A DNA stretch of 64,000 nt from Norana najaformis (lineage: Eukaryota > Annelida > Clitellata > Crassiclitellata > Hormogastridae). A model generated the notes under the pieces. The model was not told the origin of the DNA. It made no database searches and saw nothing but the letters and a program-made list of their open reading frames with translations. Every line of letters begins with the position of its first letter. Within the stretch, counting starts at the first letter, position 1. The translations under genes and the position numbers were made by a program. Below, one piece after another: positions 46,500 through 59,029 of the stretch. The stretch lies in NCBI GenBank assembly GCA_964023275.1, contig OZ029921.1, positions 8,795,306 through 8,859,305 of the forward strand, written 5' to 3'.

Positions 46500-46690
46500 A
46501 AAGTGAGAGAGACAGAGTGAGAGACAGAGTGAGAGAGACAGAGTGAGAGACAGAATGAGAGACAGAGTGAGAGACAGAGTGAGAGACAGAGTGAGAGACA
46601 GAGTGAGAGACAGAGTGAGAGACAGAGTGAGAGACAGAGTGAGAGACAGAGTGAGAGACAGAGTGAGAGACAGAGTGAGAGAGACAGAGA
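46500..46690. repeat. 12-bp GAGAGACAGAGT array
   Basis: About 13 near-perfect units of GTGAGAGACAGA. Confidence 0.94.
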
Positions 46691-47024
46691 CAGAGCAGAG
46701 GAAGTGGAATAGGTCTGAATCAGAAGTAAAATGCGTCGGCGAATTCTGACTGTCATCGATTTCTGTGCGTGCGTGAAGTGTCGAAGGCATTGTCGTCTGC
46801 ACCAGCAACGTCATCATCTGAGGATTATGAGGAATAGGAAGCTGAGGAGGAATAGGAGGAAGAACGGGACGAGCAGCAGAGGACGGGAAGGACAAGAGGT
46901 GGAGATAGATGTGGATGAAGAGCGAGAAGTCGAGTGGGAAGAAATTGACAGGACGATGAAAGGGATCCACGGAAAATGAAGAAAAAGGAAGAGGAGGAAG
47001 AGAATTAGGAGGAGGAAGATGAGG

Positions 47025-47080
47025 AGGAGGAGGAGTAGGAGGAGGAGGAGGAGGAGGAGGAGGAGGAGGAGGAGGAGCGG
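47025..47080. repeat. (AGG)n microsatellite
   Basis: About 17 AGG units. Confidence 0.92.
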
Positions 47081-47144
47081 AAGAAGTAATATTGGTCGAA
47101 GATGGAATGTGTGCATAATATTTATGCAGCTTATATTTATCTCA

Positions 47145-47308
47145 GCCAAATACACATGCAAACAGACAGAGACAGACACACAGACACACAAACAGACAGA
47201 CACCAGACAGACACACAGACATACACACAGACAGACACACAGACAGACACACAGACAGACACACAGACATACACACAGACAGACACACACAGACAGACAC
47301 ACAGACAT
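47145..47308. repeat. CAGACACA microsatellite
   Basis: CAGACAGACACA-type array. Confidence 0.92.
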
Positions 47309-47901
47309 GTGAATGGTGTTTTTACCGATAAAAATCCGGATTTTTTACCCATAAAAAATCTGCTTTAAAAATTAGCTGGTAAAATGTTATGGTAAAAAAC
47401 GGTTAAAGATGCTAAATGCTTCAAGTTGTCATCCTTTACGCATAGTATAAACATCAGACTGAATATTTTTACCGTCAGTAACCAGTTCTCGTTGTCTTCA
47501 GCTTCTTCAAGTAAGCAACTCTGTATGAAATTCACATCTCATTGTATACATTGTATACATTGTATACATTGTATACATTGTATAACTGGTTCTTGACTCT
47601 AGACAGCTCTTCTAAGCAATGCTTTGATGTTTTGCGCCTCGTCTGCATGGACCCTTGTCGTTTCGACAACATGCTGCCAGTCGTAAGGACGAACGCAGAC
47701 TTTGTAATAAGAACTTATTGTATAGGAACAAATTTTCTGGTTAGCAATTCAATACCAGGGCCGTTGTACTGTTGATCTCAGTAAGTTAATCACTGTAACT
47801 TATAAATGGCTATGCATATAGAAGTGTTGGTCGTAACGAAGGGATTACATCGCTTAAATCATTTTTACCAAGTTTTACCGTATTCTGCCATTCCCACCGA
47901 T
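47308..47901. mobile_element. Possible MITE
   Basis: GAATGGTGTTTTTACC near the left end and GGGAATGGCAGAATACGGTAAA (reverse of the right end) are similar. Several GGTAAAA motifs lie inside. No ORF was recognised. It contains a 9-bp array at 47541-47584. Confidence 0.3.
47541..47584. repeat. 9-bp ATTGTATAC array, 5 copies
   Basis: Perfect tandem units. Confidence 0.92.
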
Positions 47902-48826
47902 CTATGTCCGCAACTCATACTGGGCATGAGACACACCCACAGGTAACATGTATTCATCCGCAATCGGTTATTTCAAACTGCCTAACACAGTGATATTCAT
48001 CACTGTCATTTGTCAATGCCATGCTGCAACTGTTTCGGGTTTCATCTGCCATTTCCCCTCAGAACCAGCGCCATAGCAATAATGTTTTGGTTCTAGCCAG
48101 AGATCTGCATGCAGGCCTATACTATAGGTGGACCAGCATGAATGTAAGCATGTCGCAGTTTGAGTAGCTGTCAAGTTTGGGAAAGATGATGGTGTATAGG
48201 CACGATCTGATCGAGTTTCTGATTTTTCAGAAGTAGGTTTTAAATAATATTGTTATACGAATCGCCTATCATAAGTCATGGAAATTACAGATTTGTCTAT
48301 CAAAGACGTGGTTAAGTTCAGTTTGTTTCTTGATTTAATCTTTAATAGACAAAATAAACTTAACCACAGGATACAGACAATAAAAAATCACCTTCAGAAC
48401 TGTTATCTCAACATCTGACATCTTGCTAATTAACATAATGTCTAGATGTCGCGCATCTCTGTCACATACAACATATCTCCAGGTGGAAGGCTTGTCTAGG
48501 GCGAAACACACCCTGGCGCCGCCCTGCGTGCACAGTGTTACCTGGATCAGGATGTCCATGGTAGTTACATCTACCGCACGTGCTTGCAGGAGGGTTGTAG
48601 GAGGGACTAGCGTTGCAGCTCGTTGCCTTATTAAGACTCGTTGCTTTCGCGGATCTCCACAGGCAGGAAGCGCCGCTGAGTAGCCTGTTCTCAATTCAGC
48701 GCTATATAAATTCACCGGTACAACACCAAAACAGACAAACACACATACATGCAGACAGACAGACAGCCCACACAAACACAACACATATATATACACACAA
48801 ACGGAAACGGGGATTGGGCTAACTAC

Positions 48827-48880
48827 CAGGATGACACCAGCGGCCTTGTTCTTGAAGTTCGGTCCATCTAAGCAAGATTC
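48827..48880 (-). other. Candidate unassigned exon (unconfirmed)
   Basis: An open 18-codon segment reading ESCLDGPNFKNKAAGVIL lies between CCTGTAG and GTAGTT. It has a good acceptor context, a plain amino acid composition and no low complexity. A second such segment (ARAVDVTTMDILIQ before GTAACA) lies near 48550-48590. Neither matches any alpha2delta region I know, so function and reality are open. Confidence 0.2.
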
Positions 48881-49042
48881 CTACAGGTTATAGCAAGAGA
48901 TTAAGTTCACAATCGCTGAATATTTTATTCACTTCGGAACAACCCCCTTCCGCATCGTCTACGTAAAGAAAAAGTCTAATGGAAATCAGCAAGTCTTGTT
49001 TGTCATGTCCGATGTCGGTCCGTGAACGCGTGTGTACTTTCT

Positions 49043-49215
49043 TACGCTTCGCTTCACTTCGCTTCGGTTCGAGCCGATTCAAGTCATTTCGCTTCACTTC
49101 GAGTCACTAGGAATCGATGCGAGTCGCTTTCATCACTTCAAGTCCCTGGAGTTCACTGTGTCCTGCTACAGCTGCCCAATGTCTGTCCGTCGCATCTCTT
49201 CGCTTCGAGTCGCCT
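49043..49215. repeat. Degenerate CGCTTCACTTCGAGTC repeat
   Basis: Repeated TTCGCTTC/GAGTC motifs next to the 124-bp satellite. Confidence 0.7.
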
Positions 49216-49228
49216 CCGTTTGTAGTCG

Positions 49229-50015
49229 CCGTTTAACGACGCTGTGTCATAACGAAGATGATTAGCCCTCCTCCTTTACCCAGGCTTGGGACTGGCATCT
49301 CCCGAGCACGAATACGGCAGTGGCGGAGTTGGCTTGAGACTGGTTCCAGTTGCTGTTTAACGACGCTGTGTCATAACGAAGACGATTAGCCATCCTCCTT
49401 TACCCAGGCTTGGGACTGGCATCTCCCGAGCACGAATACGGCAGTGGCGGAGTTGGCTTGAGACTGGTTCCAGTTGCTGTTTAACGACGCTGTTTCATAA
49501 CGAAGACGATTAGCCATCCTCCTTTACCCAGGCTTGGGACTGGCATCTCCCGAGCACGAATACGGCAGTGGCGGAGTTGGCTTGAGACTGGTTCCAGTTA
49601 CTGTTTAACGACGCTGTGTCATAACGAAGATGATTAGCCATCCTCCTTTACCCAGGCTTGGGACTGGCATCTCCCGAGCACGAATACGGCAGTGGCGGAG
49701 TTGGCTTGAGACTGGTTCCAGTTACTGTTTAACGACGCTGTGTCATAACGAAGATGATTAGCCCTCCTCCTTTATCCAGGCTTGGGACTGGCATCTCCCG
49801 AGCACGAATACGGCAGTGGCGGAGTTGGCTTGAGACTGGTTCCAGTTACTGTTTAACGACGCTGTGTCATAACGAAGACGATTAGCCATCCTCCTTTACC
49901 CAGGCTTGGGACTGGCATCTCCCGAGCACGAATACGGCAGTGGCGGAGTTGGCTTGAGACTGGTTCCAGTTACTGTTTAACGACGCTGTGTCATAACGAA
50001 GATGATTAGCGTCGC
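49229..50015. repeat. 124-bp satellite, about 6.3 copies
   Basis: The unit starts CTGTTTAACGACGCTGTGTC and includes CTTGGGACTGGCATCTCCCG and GCAGTGGCGGAGTTGGCTTG. Matching positions at 49351, 49475 and 49599 give a 124-bp period. Copies differ by only a few bases; the last one (about 50010 onward) diverges. The period is not a multiple of three, so it is not coding. Confidence 0.96.
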
Positions 50016-50149
50016 CTTCCTCGTTTGGAGGTTTGGGACTGGCACCACCCGAACACGTCACTGGCAGCGTTTGAAAACGTGTGAGCATGAGACTGACACC
50101 GCTTCGCTCTAGATATAGGTGACCGCGGAGCCGGTCGCCACTCTCGCCT

Positions 50150-50278
50150 TGGATGAGTCATAGGTATACTGGGTAGACGGGTATACCGCTCGTCGTAGTC
50201 TGTAGACTGGGTAGATGATGAGTCATCGGTATACCCGTAGATTGTAGACTGGGCTGACGATGAGTCATTGACATACCG
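50150..50278. repeat. Degenerate tandem repeat with GATGAGTCAT and GTATACC motifs
   Basis: Two to three units containing TAGACTGGGTAGA and GATGAGTCATCGGTATAC. Confidence 0.75.
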
Positions 50279-50300
50279 TCCCTAACCCTAACCCTAACCC
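50279..50300 (-). repeat. Short interstitial telomeric repeat (TTAGGG on minus strand)
   Basis: Three CCCTAA units plus a partial one. This fits the ancestral metazoan TTAGGG telomere, which argues against insects with TTAGG telomeres. Confidence 0.85.
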
Positions 50301-50959
50301 TTGGTCTACCGGTAAACAGGTCACATGGAGCACGGTATACAGCGTCAAAAGATAAAACGGAGGGGGCAAATGCCACGCAATGGCACACACAGACATACAA
50401 AAACGTATGCACCTTGACAGACAGCAGATGATGATAGACTGTGTACAGACAACTACCAGAAAGGCTTATTTTACACATACAGATATGTTCTCACACAGGC
50501 ATAAAGACAGACAGCAGAGAAGAATACAGACACATCGACAGAGAGACATAGCCTACAGACAGGAGATATAAACACACATCAGTGCAGAAAGATGAAGAGA
50601 GAGAGGCATTCTGACTGTCAGGCAGCTTGTCATCTGGATAGACAGATAACAATGGACAACAATTTTTTTCAAAAGTTTTGCTTCAGGAAATTTTTTCGTG
50701 ATTATGATAGACAGGTTCGAGCTGAACACAAATATAATTTGGGATTGAATTAACTTTTATTGAATTTAGCGTCTTTAATGACACAATGATGCTGCCATTT
50801 TGCATTAGTTCAACCGAGCTAAAGTGCTTTGCTGCTGATGTTCGCTTGTGCTCAGCATCTGATGCTTCTCGTTTCAGAGTCCAACAATAGCAATAGGCAC
50901 ATATGCAGACAGCTAGGGACACAGAAAGGTGAGGAGAGACAGGCATTCTGACTGCCAAT

Positions 50960-51027
<68 letters not shown>

Positions 51028-51028
51028 C
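50960..51028. repeat. (CAGG)n microsatellite
   Basis: About 16 perfect CAGG units. Confidence 0.96.
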
Positions 51029-51339
51029 ATTTGGAGAGACAGATAAGCACACAGCCAGACAAGCAGACATATATGCAGCAACGAAGGAAACGGACAATGC
51101 ATTATTATAAACCGATGCAGAGCAGCCTAACGGAAGATGAAGTCAGAAAGCACAGTTCTCCCTTCCATCTTCATATTGAACTACGAGAAGTCTGTGCATA
51201 GTAGGCTACTCCTACAAGATGCCCATTGGAAGACTGTTTACCTGCAGGGCCGGATATTATTAATAAAAGTTAAGCAGCAACACCTGAAGTAGATGGTACC
51301 TTCCATGATCACCTCAGAGACACTAATCGATAATGCACT

Positions 51340-51815
51340 CTTAACCAGTGGACACTACAATTCCTGCTGTGCTCGTTAGTGGGTCCAAAGCTTTGGAATT
51401 CACTGCCCTTTTCAGTTCGTTCTGTCAATTCTTTGATGTCATGCAGGTCTTAACTAAAGACGCATCTATTTCAACTTGCTTACCCACCGTAGCCTGGCTT
51501 CTGGTTTCTCTGACCTATCGGAATTCAACCTGGCTTCTCCAACGAGATAATGACTTTGGGTTGCGATTTCGACTTTAAGCGACTATCTATTGGGCATAAG
51601 TTTTTCTGTGGTTGGTCCCGCTTTTTGGAATGAGCTTCCTAATGACCTACGCCAGGAACTTCTTAGTCTACCTCCCCCTCTTTTCCGCAAGCGCTTGAAG
51701 ACCTTCTTATTTCCCAGTTCTTCTGGGCTGTAGGGTCGGGAGCGCCTCTGAGGAGTTTACCTCGAAGTGGCGCTTTATAAATTTATAATTACATTACACT
51801 ACATTATGATAATGG
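51340..51815 (+). mobile_element. L2-type LINE C-terminal remnants and 3' UTR
   Basis: The clear part is 51575-51745, FSVVGPAFWNELPNDLRQ, then LPPPLFRKRLKTFLF, the usual L2 ORF2 end, followed by GGCGCTTTATAAATTTATAA. The upstream stretch 51360-51500 resembles a second, more decayed end (SGSKALEFTALF). Both are pseudogenes. Confidence 0.82.
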
Positions 51816-52429
51816 CGCTATAGATGTCTTTAGATTAGATTAGATTCTTGTTGCACTCGTAACTGATGTCAGCTTACGTCACATCAAGTGAGGCAGACTT
51901 GGGTTACAGGCAGCTGACAGCCAAGTGAACACCAATACGTAGGAGCAAGCCACGGAATTCCGAAGCAGTCATCAGCACAGCGTAACTAGGCAGAGTCTTC
52001 ATAACAAAAGCAACGTACAAAGCAACAATGCAAAAAAGCAACAAATATGGCAAAAATAACAACTGATTTTGCAGTTAACTGTGGCACAACGCCTCTGCTG
52101 CACCCTTTCCGCCACCCACACTGCACCCAAGCAACGTCCTTCCGGCGGAACTCGCTTCCATATTTCCCAGAATGCACCCGCATGCCTCGTGACCATTAAT
52201 CAGATGACACCAATTACTACGCCGGTCGGTGACCGAATTACATCCAAGGAATCCTTTGTATTCGTCCGCCAATCGAGATGGGTCGTCTGCTGACAATCGA
52301 CGCCGTAGAATAATCTATGCACAGACCCAGAGATTTCATATATCCACAGATACACACGAATATATCATGTACTTAATATAGATGTACATAATATTGACAT
52401 TATGTTTCTACAAACATACGAATGCGTCT

Positions 52430-52495
52430 GCCTGCCTGCCTGCCTGCCTGCCTGTCTGCCTGCCTGCCTGCCTGCCTGTCTGTCTGTCTGTCTGT
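52430..52495. repeat. CTGC/CTGT microsatellite
   Basis: CTGC units followed by CTGT units. Confidence 0.93.
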
Positions 52496-53479
52496 ATTCG
52501 TGTATGGCTGTGTCTTGATCTGTGTGTCTGTTTGTGTTTCTATATCTGTGTGTCTGCCTGTGTGTGCATATGTACCAGTGATTCTGCGTGTCTGCCTGTG
52601 TGTGCATGTCTGTTTCCCTTTCTGTCCGTCTGTCTGAATGCTGTGGGTGCGCAAAATATCGAATTGTAGGCATGCGTCGAACGATCGTGCCGTGGCATTT
52701 AGAACGCATTGTCCATAAGTCTTCGTTCGCACTCTTTCCACATAGGGCCAGAACATACATACACATATATAAACACACATATATATATTTATACGTATAG
52801 ATTCATTTATATATATGTATATATGTAGCCTATGTAGGAAATTAGGAATGTGTATATTTAAACATTGATGGTAACGAATATGCAGGCAATAGTGCAAAGC
52901 GGCGACAATAGTTTATCTGAGTGAATAGGCTGCATGCATATCAATGTTCTGTGCTGGGTTTCGCTGAGAACGACCGATCGTTTCCCTTGGTCCTCGTGGA
53001 AAACCGGTACTGGTGGGGGCTGCTGGAAGACGCTTTCCAAATCCCCTCTGGGTTCCACTGTCGTTCACTCCTAATCCCTTTAACGACCGCTGCCTTCTCC
53101 TTCCACTGCACAGGGGCCTGGTCTCTACAAAAATCTAGGGACGCAGAGAATTAACTGGAAGTGGAGAAATGCGGGCAAGATGTGGGTCTGCCATTTTTCA
53201 ATTATTTAATGAGCACATCGCCACCAATCGTTAATTCTGCGTCTCTATTCCTCCCTCTGCCTCTTCTCCGTTGCCTCTTTTTCGTTTTCCTCCGTTCATC
53301 CATCCGTCAATCCTCCAACTCATTCTTCCTGTCTTCCATTCCTAATTCCTCTGTTCCAGTCTCTGTCACCCGTTCGTTAACCCGATACTCGTGATTTAGA
53401 ATCACCCATGATGCAGAAGTAAATATGTAGAAGAAACAGCATATTATTAATACTACTCCCAGTCGGCTATTCTTCTCCC

Positions 53480-53918
53480 CTTCTCTCTCTCTCTCACTCT
53501 CTTTCTCTCTCTCTTTCTCTCACTCTCTCTCTATTTATCTCTCTCTCACTCTCTCTCTCACTCTCTTTCTCTTTCTCTCTCACTCTCTCTCTATTTATCT
53601 CTCTCTCACTCTCTTTCTCTCTCACTCTATCTCTCTCGCTCTCTCACTCTCTCTCTCTCTCTTTCTCTCTCTTACTCTCTTTCTCTCTCTCTCGCTCTCT
53701 GTCTGTCTCACTCTCTCCCTGTTTCAGGTCCTCTCACTTGGTCATAGTAGCTAATTACCACTCTCTCACTCCACTTCCGCAATATTCAGCCGTGTCTTCC
53801 ACCAACAGCCACTATTAAAATCCCTCCAACGACTTTCTTCCACTCTCCATCCATTTATCCATCTGAACACTCCCTTCCTTCCTTCCCGCTCTCCCTCCTT
53901 CCATTTTATTTTCCTTTG

Positions 53919-54005
<87 letters not shown>

Positions 54006-54187
54006 GACCTTTTCCTACTCGTATATCGTCTGCGAATATTCCCGACTCTGTCCATGTCTCACATTCTCACCATGTTTCATTTAACTCGCATTCCCTACTC
54101 TTCAAGCTCCCTCTGTCGTACACTTCTTATTCTATCCCATATTCCTCCAGCCTTCTCTCCCTTGTCCCCATCTCTCTCTCGCTCTCG

Positions 54188-54229
<42 letters not shown>

Positions 54230-54230
54230 G
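53480..54230. repeat. CT-rich low-complexity region with pure (CT)n blocks
   Basis: CT/CACTCT tract at 53480-53725, pure CT at 53928-54005, and CTCTCG/CT at 54175-54228, with pyrimidine-rich sequence between. Confidence 0.92.
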
Positions 54231-55254
54231 ATCTCTATTTTATTCCATCCTCATCCTCCTATATCGTCATCCTCCCTCCTCTACCCCACACTTCTCCCTC
54301 CCTCCGTCCCTCTTTCTTTCCCTATCCGTCGATCAACCGCAGGGAGAAAACGCAAAAGCGACGACGAGGTCAGTACCCGAAGTCCTTTGCGCCTCTGCAG
54401 GACATGCATAATTAATAGTCACGTGCCGCTCTCTCCTCCCCTTCCCTTTTGCGCACAGACGAAGGCTTTTACCAATAAACGAACATTGTCCGCCATTTTC
54501 AATTATTTAATGATATTACCCACATCTCGCCACTTCCGCTCAATTCTCTGCATCAGACTCCACCAACTGTAAAACGGTCTACTTCCGGTTAGTGCTTTAC
54601 TTCCGGTGGGAAGTGCTTCGGTCGGTTGTGGCTTGCGCCTGAAGAAATTATCCCTTGGAATCGAATTACGTCGCGTTTGCCGTTGCTAAGCAACGGCTTT
54701 TTGTCGGAATTCTTGTTTGCACACATCGCTAGACCTACTTACTCACTTTCCGTCTGTTCGCATCCGGTCGTTGACCGCTTCTGAGAGACTCGAATAAAGG
54801 CGCTATATAAAATATAAATTAAACTCCAAGTAAAGCTAGTAATTCACTTCCTCGTCTCACGAAAGCCCCGTGCCACGTGACTCTGAATAATATGACCCTT
54901 CTTACTCGCCTTCCATCTGTACTTTTCATTTGCACCCTTCCCCACAGCCGCATTTCTTTCCTTCCATCTTCCCGCCTTTCCTTCTCTCATCTCCTCCTCC
55001 TCTACTCTCTTTCTGCTCTCATTCGTTCGTTTTGCCTTTCATCCATTAGTCCTTTTGTTCTATCCTCCCTATCTCTCGCTCTTTCCCTCACACAGTCCCC
55101 ATCCTTTCTTCCCTCATCCCTCCCTCCCCTCCCCTCCACTGATAGATCTACAAGTTGAGAAGGGGGCAGGTTTCTCCATGGTATTGAATGACGAAAATTT
55201 CGACCTTTCAATTGTCACTCTTTTCTTGCTCCCTCACTTAATTCTTCCATGCGT

Positions 55255-55295
55255 CCATCCATCCATCCACCCACCCATCCATCCATCCATCCATC
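55255..55295. repeat. ATCC microsatellite, left half
   Basis: About ten ATCC/ACCC units that end exactly at the left terminus of the hAT-like element. Confidence 0.9.
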
Positions 55296-55374
55296 CAGTG
55301 GCGTAAATCACGGGGGGACTGTTCTCCCCAAAGTTTTGACTGGGGGATTATCCCCCAAAGTTGAAACTTCTAAC

Positions 55375-55528
55375 TTCTCTTTCTGCCTGACTCTTGGATC
55401 TTGACCTGGAACCGAACCCTTTTGCCTATCCATTTTGTTTTGACTGAGTGCCTGTGAATAAGCTGGTCCCCGCGGCGCGGCTTTCGTTGGGCGCTGTAGA
55501 AATCTTGGGTTTACGATTACGATTAATG
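55375..55528 (+). mobile_element. L2-type LINE 3' end nested in the hAT-like element
   Basis: CTGACTCTTGGATCTTGACC through GGGCGCTGTAGAAATCTTGG, ending in TACGATTACGATTA. It is almost identical to the tail at 13450-13737. Confidence 0.88.
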
Positions 55529-56192
55529 GGGGAGACAGTAGGGGGAGGGCAGAGCTAAACCAAGCACTGTGCCCCTGCTTCATTAAACTTTTATCATAAA
55601 ATATTGTAGAATTAAGTTAGTTATATGATAAAGGAGAGGAACTGTAAGACAAGTAGGCATGACTCATTCAAAGACGAAAATACGACAGACAGCGGAGACA
55701 CACAGATATAAAGACTCGGCAAGGTATGATCCCAAAGGCAACGCGTTCACCCTAGGATGGGAGCTGGAAGGAAGAGTGCGATCTGTAGGACAGACGGTAG
55801 AGCTCAGGAATGTGAGGGGAGGTTGATGCTGCGATGTATGATGAGAGAAGATGGAATGCTACTGAAGTCTGCCACCACATCAGGATGACCAAATGAGACC
55901 TGTATGGCGATAGGCCTACAGGGAGAGCAGTATAGAATGCTAAATACGCGGTAAGGCAGCGGAATAGGACCACCATATGAGGAAAATAGCCAGGACTAGA
56001 GGGGAGGATAAATATAGAAAGACAAAGAGAATCGGGTTTCATATCAGCAAGATGCTATTGAGGAATTTGTTGAGATAGTCATTATTCACTACTACTCTTG
56101 GCTATTTGTCTCACAGTTCGGCACCTGGTGCAGTAGCACCTTGTTGCGTGTTTAGTTGTTAACGATAGTTTAAGAGATCTAGGCTCCGAGCC

Positions 56193-56287
56193 ATGTCTTC
56201 TACTTCTGTTGCATCTTCGAAGAAGGCTTCAACCAAACGTCTCAAACAGTCATTATTAAGTTTCAGTTCCAGCAGAAGAAAAATCGG
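56193..56287 (+). pseudogene. First exon of a hAT-type transposase remnant
   Basis: The ATG opens a Lys/Ser-rich N-terminus: MSSTSVASSKKASTKRLKQS, then LLSFSSSRRKIG. It ends at a consensus GTACGT donor. A KQ-x-LLSF-type start is common in hAT/TTF-finger transposases. No following exon was recognised inside the element, so the rest has been lost. Confidence 0.5.
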
Positions 56288-56819
56288 GTACGTATTATAA
56301 CCTATAATAAACCCATATAGGCCTACCATTACTGAATCCCATATCCCATAATTTATAAAATTCATTAATTGTTTGCACATTTATTTCCCGTTCCACCATA
56401 AGATCTGAAATGTTTGGTGGCAAAATACAAAATGAATGATTGCATACCTCCCCATTTATGATATTTATGTTCACTGGCACTACCTCTATTCACCAACTGT
56501 GAATAAAAGTGTTCAAACACTTTAATCAAGTTGCAACAGTATGTGTAGAAAATTTTACAAAAAACATACAGTAAGCCATCTGTTTGTTGTCCCTCACTAA
56601 AATGTCATTAGCAGTTTCGGCTTATTTAGCCTTTACTTAGAATTTAGATATTTACTCTTTATTGTCATATGAACTCTGTAATCTGCATGCAACTGAATAT
56701 TTGTGTAGTCTCTGTCCCCCATTTATCTTTACTGCTCCCCCATTACGAACAAAAATGCCAAAAAAATTGCTGCGCTATCGTGCCGTCCCCCTAAAGTTAT
56801 GTACAGATTTTCGCCTCTG

Positions 56820-56882
56820 CATCCACCCTTCCATCCATCCATCCACCCGTCCACCCACCCATCCATCCATCTATCCATATAT
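56820..56882. repeat. ATCC microsatellite, right half
   Basis: Continuation of the ATCC array at 55255-55295, split by the hAT-like element. Confidence 0.9.
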
Positions 56883-57639
56883 GCACACATGCCTATTTCA
56901 TGATGTGTGTACATATGCATACATATACACGCACTTCCTACCAACAGATATACGGGCATAGTGCCACACACGCACACGCACGCACGCGTGCACACACCCA
57001 CGCACGAAGAGAGCGATACTAAATCGCTACCTGTATGTTTTCGTTTTAGATTGGCTACAGAGTATTACTTGTGCCAGCGCGTGCAGGTGTCATCTGTGTC
57101 TCCGTCCTTGTCTTTGCCGTCCTCACTCTGTCTGTGTGTGCCTGTCTCCGTCTGTCCTTCTGTCGTTGTTCCGCCTGCGTCAACACAGTTCTCGAGTTGA
57201 GTCGTTGACGTAAGTTCTTTTCAACAAATCGCCTTCCATGGCTCAACAGTAACCAGCGATCAAATAACAGCATTACGCCGACCAGACCCTCCTACATCTT
57301 CCCCTTCCACCCAGCAAACACCTCCGTCCCTCCGTCCATCCGTCCGTCCGTCCGTCCGTCCGTCCTCAACCTTTACTTCATTCCTTCCGTTGCCTGCCTA
57401 GCGTTGCCGCCCCTGATCTCATTCAGCCCTGGAAGGATAGAGGGGGAAGAGGAGGAGGAGAAGGAGGCGAAGGAGGAAGAGAAGCAGCTTATCAAAGGTC
57501 GGAAAAGATCGATAACTGCCGAGCGCTGCGGACGAAAAGAGCGAACGAACGAAGCGAATATTGGTCTCATCTATGGAAGCAGCAGAAACAGACACACGCA
57601 CACGGATCGGATTATGGACGCTTGCATACCGACGACTGA

Positions 57640-57840
57640 CTGACTGACTCACTGACTGACTGGCTGATTGGCTGACTATCTAACTCTGTCTGATTGACTG
57701 ACTGGCTGGCTGACTGGCTGGCTGATTGACTGGCTGGCTAATTGATTGACTGGCCGGCCGGCCGACCGACCGACCGACCGACCGACCGACCGACCGACCG
57801 ACCGACCGACCGACCGACCGACCGACTGGCTGGCTGGCTA
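57640..57840. repeat. TGAC/TGGC and (CCGA)n compound microsatellite
   Basis: GACTGGCTG units pass into about 17 CCGA units at 57758-57826. Confidence 0.93.
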
Positions 57841-59029
57841 ACTGCTGGATAAGTAGATGGACAAACCGACAGACTGGCCAACAGTCAGACATACATACAG
57901 ATACAGAGGTTGAATGAGAGACAGCCAGCGTGTCAGATAGATGGAGAGACAGCCTGAGAAAGACCTTCGACCCAGTCCATCCCATACCAAGCGAAGACTG
58001 TCCATTTCTGTGTTTCCAGCGCAGACCATAAATGCTGTTCAGCGCTAACGGTCGTCTTGAATCGACTGATTTAACGGTCGATGTCGGCCTAAGTGTCCAG
58101 CCATTTGAATGGACCCTTCGGGACACCGCTCTGACCCTCTTCCTCCACTCTTCGCCTTTCACACATTCCATGGAACTTTAAACAGACGCCAACAACACTC
58201 GCAACACCATCAACGGAGCAACAGAAGCAACATCAACGGAGCAACAGAAGCAACAACAATGCAACGGCAAACGCGTGGATCTAAAGCTACGTCAGCCCAT
58301 AAAGGGAAACGCAAACCTCACGACATGTGATAATGTTTCGAATGACTTCAACGGAAAAGAATATCGTCAGGACAACTTTAACGGCTGAATATAGTTAGGA
58401 TAATAACTCTAACTTATGAATGTAGTTAGGAAAACTCTAGTACATCAGTGCCGTCAGAATAACTTTAATGTCTGGTTATGATTAGAATAACTCTAACGTA
58501 TGCCTGTGGTTTTTCATAACTTTAACGTACCATATTGTCAGTGATATTTTGAACGTATTGTAGCGAAATGTAACGTAACAACACATTTATATAGAGCCCT
58601 TCCAGCACCTCCAAAAAGCGCAACGCTGTACGTTGTCACTTGATCGATCTACGCATTTTAGACCAGCATTTTTTGTAAAAGTAAATGCAAATGTAAGCGT
58701 CCGAAATTTATCAGCGCTACACAAAATCTCCGTGAGGGAGACCAACCTACAGTAACCACTGGCAATATTAAAAATGAAGTTCGCAAGAGCTAGGTTGGTT
58801 GATAAGTTTCAGTGCAAGGACAAGAATCACTGCTGAAATCAGCTCGCCTCAGCACAGGCCGCCAGCCAGCCAATCACATCGACGTTACGTCATGGAAAAT
58901 TCCGCCACATACGCGTGCACTCAAGGCCCGCCCAAGCTAACAAACAGGTGGTGACTCGTAAGCGGAAAATACTGCTCACAGTTGTCCTAACCACTTCACT
59001 TTTCTTATTATATCACCCATCTTTCCCGC

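Larger units (their letters stand above)
55296..56819 (+). mobile_element. hAT-like element, 1.5 kb, non-autonomous
   Basis: The left end CAGTGGCGTAAATC and the reverse-complemented right end CAGAGGCGAAAATC form short imperfect terminal inverted repeats, followed by G-rich tracts (GGGGGGAC / TTTAGGGGGAC). Flanks CATCCATC and CATCCACC are compatible with an 8-bp hAT target duplication, though they lie in an ATCC microsatellite. It contains one exon-like segment and an inserted L2 3' end, and lacks a transposase core. Confidence 0.72.

Noticed and set aside
46814..47312. Cys/Val-rich protein on the minus strand
   Set aside because: Translation of CAGACACA and AGG microsatellites.
50279..50300. 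Chromosome end
   Set aside because: Only about 22 bp of CCCTAA, embedded in unrelated sequence on both sides.
57680..58171. 163-residue minus-strand ORF
   Set aside because: Half of it is a CCGA/TGGC microsatellite translation (SVGRSVGR); the rest is without homology.
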